From positions 21,509,187 through 21,573,186 of the forward strand of contig JADWOT020000001.1 of the NCBI GenBank assembly GCA_036345935.2: 64,000 nt of DNA, in the 5' to 3' direction. Origin of the DNA: Taenia hydatigena (taxonomy: Eukaryota > Platyhelminthes > Cestoda > Cyclophyllidea > Taeniidae). The position numbers and the translations under genes are program-made. Within the stretch, counting starts at the first letter, position 1, and the number at the start of each line of letters is the position of its first letter. Shown in pieces: positions 58,639 through 64,000 of the stretch. Below the pieces are notes generated by a model. That model saw only the letters and a list, made by a program, of their open reading frames with translations, was not told the DNA's origin and searched no databases.

Positions 58639-59130
58639 CTAGATGAGTCGCTGCATGTTCACGCCTGCTATTTTCCACACATCAATCCTAAACAGATGTT
58701 GGTTGACATCGAATTGCGCTGGCATTGTGATCACTGCGTTTGTCACCTTCTTATCCAAGTCGGCTTCCGCTGGCTCCTTCATCTTCGACACCATCATGCA
58801 CGAGATCTGCTCAGCAAAGAAGCTCTTTGACTCACTGCAACACTCGACATCAATCATCGACTTCTCGCCAAAAGTAATCACCTTGAAGGGCCAACATTTC
58901 ATGTCGGCATGCACTACCTCGTCGTTGAAACCGCGTCCAATTAGGCGCTTCACGTCGAACACCGTATTGGTGGGCTGCACACTTGCCTGCTTCTTAGCGG
59001 CATCACCAATGAGGCGTTCTTTAGTCGTAAAGGCAACACAGCAGGTCGTTGTGGATAGTGCTAAGCGTTGGTGTAGATACTTTTGACGATAGGTCGGAAC
59101 GTCTCCTGTCCTTCTTTTCTATCCTACACG
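58639..59130 (-). pseudogene. HSP70 fragment copy 1 (nucleotide-binding domain)
   Basis: The minus frame is open for about 160 codons and matches HSP70 from roughly residue 45 to 175. It reads [17 protein letters not shown], then [43 protein letters not shown] and [11 protein letters not shown]. It ends at a TAG where HSP70 continues INEPTAAA. The N-terminal phosphate loop (GIDLGTTYS) and everything after residue 175 are missing, so it cannot make a working chaperone. Usual conserved residues are changed (VPAYFND is here MPAQFDV). The long open frame in a broken gene is unusual but may just reflect recent decay. It lies 5' of a copy of the palindrome 2 arm module. Confidence 0.88.
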
Positions 59131-59720
59131 GCTTGTGTGAAGAGCTTCGAAGTTCTACCCTTTTCCTCCTACCGCCTTGTCGTTACTTGTCGTCCTAGTA
59201 GCAGTGGACTGTGCAGGACATCTTTCTTCCTCTTTCACCCCACTCCACCACTTCATTGTTTTGTGGCCAAAAGCAATATGGTTGAGTGAATGGCATTTTT
59301 TCATCCTGCTCACGACAGGGAATCACGGTGTCGCGATGCGTAGCAAATCCTCTTCAAATGTTGTCACTCGTGGATCAATAACCCACATTCCCTGTCAATG
59401 CCAACACTTAAGTGTAATTGTCCGATCAGAATGCCACCCGTGAACTGTCAGTCTGTCATTGAAGTGGCCATTAACATCCTCAACCAGAGAGTGGATTATC
59501 TTTGGCCCTTCATCCATCGTTTTGCCCACGCAATGTCAGCAGGTCATTGGCACAGAAAGGCGTTGTGGAATCGAGGCCATCGTGAGCGATGATTCCTTGA
59601 AGCATATCTCATCAATCCAAATCTGTATTCCGACAGTTCACACCGCAGCAACAATGGTCGCTAGCAGTGTCACAAAAAGTGGACGAAAAGAAAGTCCACT
59701 GGTGCTCTCCTTAAGTGAGC
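59100..59720 (+). repeat. Copy of palindrome 2 modules
   Basis: Bases 59140-59330 match 8240-8420; 59330-59375 match 5545-5580 (GATGCGTAGCAAAT block); 59395-59720 match 5757-6110 around the GTGGAATCGAGGCCATCGTG block. It shows the order of modules in a copy without a palindrome, and lies directly next to HSP70 copy 1. Confidence 0.8.
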
Positions 59721-59739
59721 TGAAGATGAGGTTGATGGA

Positions 59740-60590
59740 TTACGATGCATCATTCAACTGCTGTGTATGGATTCCATTTGATCACTAAAACGAACCCTCA
59801 CTTCGAAGAGGCTTCGCTCTGCTCTCCGCAACGCCACCATGTTAAAATAATGATGTCTTGACTGTGGATTTAAACTTGGTGTCCGTGATATTCGGTCCCG
59901 CTGCACGTACGTGCCTCTGCATAGCCAATTGACACGCAACCCATCTGGTGCTCACTCCCACCTTTCATTGGCCTTCAGATGGTGCTCCTCATTGTGTTGC
60001 ACTTTGTGCTACTCACATAAGAGTTGGGAACGAAGAGTCGATGTGAATGACAAGCTATGGGCATGCATTGAGAGGAAACCCACGCACCGCTTGTAAGACA
60101 AGAAGCCAGGTAGACGCCAAGTCCACTCTTTCCACTTTTGCCACTGGACACCAAAGCACCACAAGTGCTAACTTGATGACTTGATTGACGTTGATGCTTC
60201 AATGGTAAGGTTGGTGTTGCATTAAGCTTTGCCCTACTTATAACGGTTTAATCACCCGAGAAAAAGTAATTGCCTAAAGACAATCTCACAGTCTGTCTGC
60301 GAGGTCAATGGTGACGAGCAAAGGTAGGTGGGAGCCCTCAATTAGTGGTCTACACATCGTTCGTCCATGGAATGTGCATCTGGTGATTTGTAGCATCACG
60401 TTGATTCTCCACTAACAGAAGCGTCAGCCTCGATGGCTGAATGAACACGTGTCCAACGACGATCGCCTGTGAGCTTATGACGAGACCCATTGCTGAATTG
60501 CGTGCCACTTTCAACCCAAGAAATAGTGTGAGTACGATGACATAATTACGGATGAGTGAAAACAGCAGAATGGGTAATCGAAGGCTTTTC
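59740..60590. other. No confirmed gene
   Basis: Only short frames (59911-60096 plus, 59754-59939 and 59975-60202 minus) without known domains. This is the rest of the roughly 2-kb unit between the two HSP70 copies. Confidence 0.45.
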
Positions 60591-60659
60591 TCATTTCATG
60601 CAGGCGTGTTCGACAAAATACAAGACGAGTAACAATGCGCAATGTGTAGAATTTGGCAA

Positions 60660-60945
60660 TCACAACTAGATGAGTCGCAGCACGTTCACGCTCGCTATTT
60701 TTCCTGCATCAACCCTGGTCAGACGTTGGCTGACATTGAAGGGTGCTGGCACTGTGATCACTGCGTTTGTCACCTTCTTATCCAAGTCGACTTCCGCTGA
60801 CTCCTTCATCTTCGACAGCACCGTGCACGAGATCTGCTCAGCAAAGAAGCGCTTGCTCTCACTGCCACACTCGACCACATTCATCGGCTTCCCGCTTGAA
60901 GTAATCACCTTGAGGGGCCAATGTTTCATGTCGGTCTAAACCATC
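60660..60945 (-). pseudogene. HSP70 fragment copy 2 (nucleotide-binding domain)
   Basis: The minus frame reads [49 protein letters not shown] and KIASVNVLRLI, matching HSP70 roughly residues 90-175, ending at the same TAG as copy 1. Bases beyond the stop (down to about 60595) also match copy 1, so the two copies are a tandem duplication with an offset of about 2.03 kb. The duplication happened after the stop arose. Matching to copy 1 is lost above 60945. Confidence 0.88.
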
Positions 60946-60995
60946 TCGTGATTATAATCAAAAAAGACTCTCTTTGATATTATTTAGAGGTTCTT

Positions 60996-61398
60996 CTAGG
61001 ATTCCTCGTCACACTTGCCCACCACGTGGAAGCGATTGAAGAACAATCCAACAAGTGTCTGTACTTCCTGATCAGTGTTGAGCAAAGCAAATGCAATGTA
61101 GCATTCATCCAGCCCAGTGTTGGAGGTTATCCCGTCCTCTACGATTGACGGAGTGCAGCAACAAAAGCTGAATCTGGCATTGGCACTGGCCGCCGTACAA
61201 AAGCGTGTAGATCAAAGGCTGCCTTAGCCTTCACAGGCAATACAAATCCCAACAGGGGCAGGCTTGCCACATCCTCCTCACTTCGACCCACAATCCACGT
61301 CAACATCGACAACATCACATTGCATGGGCATTCCGTAGATCGAGTGCGTGATAGATGAAGTGTGACTTCAAATGACCCTTCTCTTGGCCTCTGTCCTG
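60996..61398 (-). pseudogene. Coding-like frames with one frameshift, product unknown
   Basis: The minus strand reads a coding-like stretch from about 61398 (SFEVTLHLSRTRS..., GRSEEDVASLPLLGFVLPVKAK without the break between them written here) to a stop near 61152. It continues in a shifted frame as IVEDGITSNTGLDECYIAFA, then VQTLVGLFFNRFHVVGKCDE, ending at 60996. Together they look like one protein segment of about 130 residues broken by a frameshift, or two exons. The first part is faintly like the end of a pleckstrin-homology-type sheet, which I cannot support further. Confidence 0.35.
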
Positions 61399-61399
61399 C

Positions 61400-64000
61400 T
61401 TTCTGTCAGTGCTGTCTTCATGCGCCACCGGACAGCGATCCACTCACATTGACAAGTGTTACAAGTGCAGTAGCGTGGAGAGGAGGAGAGACCACCACCT
61501 CATAGTGAGTGGGTTTCCACAGGAACTGTTTGTGTATGAGCCAAGTTTGCCATTTGCATTTGCCTCAAGTCGTGGACACAGAAACAATGCCATCTTCATT
61601 GTCTGCTTATTTGCAACGAGGATGTGAGTGCTGGAGTGCAAAGCGCGTTGTGTGCAGCGGCTGAGGGGTGATAGAGATGCATCACCTGCCTGCATCAAAC
61701 TGAAATCCAACTTGAACAATGCTGGACAGAACATGGATTATTTAGTGCCTTTCCCTCACTAGTGGTGGAAGGCCCAAAGGAGGTGCTTGGGCACCTTGGA
61801 GGAGTCGTTTTATCTAGTGAGTCCATTGGAAATCATAAAGGACACTCTTGGGTAAATGCGAATTTTTACGCAATATGTTAACATCACCTAACAATTTGCA
61901 ATTTGTGCGCAACTCAAATGGAGTAGGTACAATCGTGTCAAACCAGACGTTGTCACGAGGAAACATGTCCACCTCATCATAAACTTTAGTGCAATCACCA
62001 GGCGCGTATTTTAGTGGTTCATCCAAGCGGTCGTGGTTTCGACAAGATAATTTAATTGACCTGACTATTAGAGATAGCGATAAGCACTACTGTTGCTGTC
62101 ATTGTGACCCATTTCCATCACACATGACCTACTTTGACCCACACCATTGTGCAGTGAACTGCTCACATTACTAGAGTACTCTTACGTGACTGACCATGAA
62201 CAAGTGTCTCTTACCCAAAACACTTGATGCTGCTGGGATGGCGCACTCGACTCTGCATTCCATTCATCTCTAAATCGCCTCGCATGCTCACTCTTCAGGA
62301 CCGTTGTGCGCAAATCACCGCATTAATGCACGCACCGCATCTCCATGGAACCGATGCTTCACTGTTAACCGACGACCTCATCAACTTTGGAACAGCGCGG
62401 GAGCCCCACAGTACTGTAATTTGGTCACCTCCAAGGAAAAGAAGCATGAGGTGACGACCAGGAGTGAAGAGAAGGTGGAGAGAACAAATAATGGAGAAGT
62501 GCAAGTGATGCTGTGGATGCCTACCCATGCAGTACGCCACACACCGACAAGGATTGCAATCGCTCCCATCATGATCTGTTCCTGTGCCCTAAGAGATGTC
62601 CAGTGTGCATTTATGCACGTCCTGCGTTGATTTCGCTGAGTTGGTTGGAGCCTTTCGCACGCCTCACTCGTCACACCGATGATGCTGCTCGAGCATGGGC
62701 GGAGGCCAGAGATGTAAATTTGAAAACTGCTACATTGGCAGCCATTTTATGCCAACTCGTTTGAGAATTAGCAAGTCAGGATGCAGACTTTAGAAAGCAC
62801 CTTGTAGAATGGATTGACGCTTAAACCACGACGACTACTACTATTGTGATAAGAAGTCACATCGCTTCTTACCATACTTTTGCCAACATTGCATCAACCA
62901 CCTTCATCTCCTTTATTAAGACGGTGTCAATTGATGGAGTCGTGTAGTGCCTGTAAATAAGAGGGTCCCGTGTTCTTATGTTCTCCTTCCTTAACTTTGA
63001 CTTCACGTCGCATTTGGTTTCATGCTATCCGTGGTATTTTGTTATTCTTTTATAAAATCTCTCACGGTGCGAATTGGTGGTTCCCTGTCACTTTTGCGTT
63101 GCAAACAACGCAGGATGTTTCACAGTCCGTTTTGACTTCCGGCCCAAGCCTCTCACCTGGTTGGATGGAGCAGTGGAGCAGTACCAGGGTGGAGGCGTGA
63201 AGCACGAAACCAGAGATGGAGGATTGGGGGTGCCTTAGATGAATGTCCACAACAATTCCACAGACAGGTTGGAGGATCGCATGTAATAGCAAATGGTTGG
63301 TTGCCATTTGGTTTAGACGCAGTCGGTCTAACGAGTAGAGATGAAGGCGGTTATGGGCGGCATCAACCTTGATATAGTACATCCAGGTCAAACGTATGCT
63401 ACGAAAGAATGCAAAATGGTGCGGGCTATGGAAGTATATGTTTGGTGCTTCGATTAGGCTTTGCGGACACTCGTGATGGCCGATGTTGTTTGACTGGACC
63501 ATCCCAGCTAAATAGATACAATGGTGTAATTGGAGACGGTATCTAGCACTAGGCAGGACGCTATATAGCCATAGCATGACTATGACTGACTCTGGAGGTC
63601 AACTCCAATCTCTTCTCCTCCTGCCGAATGTGTCCTTGTAGAAAGAGGAGCGGTTGTGGTCTTGTTATAGCAGGCAGGATGAGCACGAATGTTTATTACA
63701 GACTAATCTGCTCCCGAGTTAAGCAAGGAAACTTCATGGAGGTTTACCTGGTTCTTCTGCAACTTTCAAAATGATTGCAAGGAATGTGGCTACAAGCAGG
63801 ATGAGGCAAAGGAGCATGGTCTGATGGCAGGGTATAGTGTGGGGCTGAATGGGGCCACAATGGGAGAGCATTGGTTCAGACCATTCTTTGGGCATGCGGC
63901 GAATCGAGGCTGCACAATTAGCTGGCTGTAATTATTTGTCTGTAAGCCACAGAACTTCTCAATCATAATGGGTGGTTAAACTGCGCGATTAAACTGGACG
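61400..64000. other. No confirmed gene
   Basis: Contains short frames 61459-61734 and 61814-62026 (minus), 62224-62764 (plus, three overlapping frames), 62381-62674 (minus) and 63062-63577 (minus, 171 codons). None has a recognised domain or clear splice signals. The 63062-63577 frame is the longest and is His/Leu-rich without membrane segments. Confidence 0.4.

Noticed and set aside
1..64000. Search for reverse transcriptase, integrase, transposase, CRISPR, rRNA or spliced-leader sequence
   Set aside because: No catalytic motifs, array structure or RNA gene was recognised on either strand.

Overview
This window looks like a gene-poor, repeat-rich piece of an animal nuclear genome. It has no bacterial gene packing. 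Open frames are short, the one convincing gene is split by introns with GT..AG borders, and microsatellites are scattered through it. The recognisable families are a membrane RING-CH (MARCH) ubiquitin ligase and cytosolic HSP70. A parasitic flatworm, perhaps a tapeworm, would fit, because taeniid tapeworms are known to carry expanded and decayed HSP70 families. This is inference from general character; no diagnostic marker such as a spliced leader, rRNA or mitochondrial gene was seen.

Layout. 1-2.9 kb: a palindrome with arms of about 0.5-0.7 kb. 3.1-5.5 kb: minus-strand open frames, including an unrecognised 472-codon frame. 5.8-9.9 kb: a second palindrome with 1.0-kb arms and a 2.1-kb spacer holding a decayed copy of the 472-codon frame. 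10-21.8 kb: mostly non-coding, with small dispersed repeats. 21.8-24.5 kb: two degraded MARCH exon copies. 24.6-33 kb: gene-poor, with a few unassigned frames and possible exons. 33.8-36.8 kb: an imperfect 1.5-1.7 kb tandem duplication. 39.5-50 kb: a MARCH cluster with one intact three-exon gene on the minus strand (43655-45569), a truncated inverted copy (47574-48119), an eroded exon (39.5-40.0 kb) and a separate 1-kb inverted duplication (40.24-41.25 against 49.10-50.06). 50.6-54.6 kb: a third inverted arrangement built from pieces of the 472-codon gene and HSP70. 55.4-56.7 kb: two near-identical 645-bp tandem units. 58.5-61 kb: two HSP70 fragments in tandem. 61-64 kb: unassigned.

How it fits together. 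Three source sequences (a MARCH1/8-like ligase, HSP70 and the unrecognised 472-codon gene) have been copied many times in pieces, often as inverted pairs with a spacer. No transposase, reverse transcriptase or integrase was recognised. The mosaic pattern suggests duplication by template switching or fold-back synthesis, or non-autonomous elements that captured gene pieces. The only gene I would call functional with confidence is the MARCH1/8-like ligase. All similarities were judged by eye.
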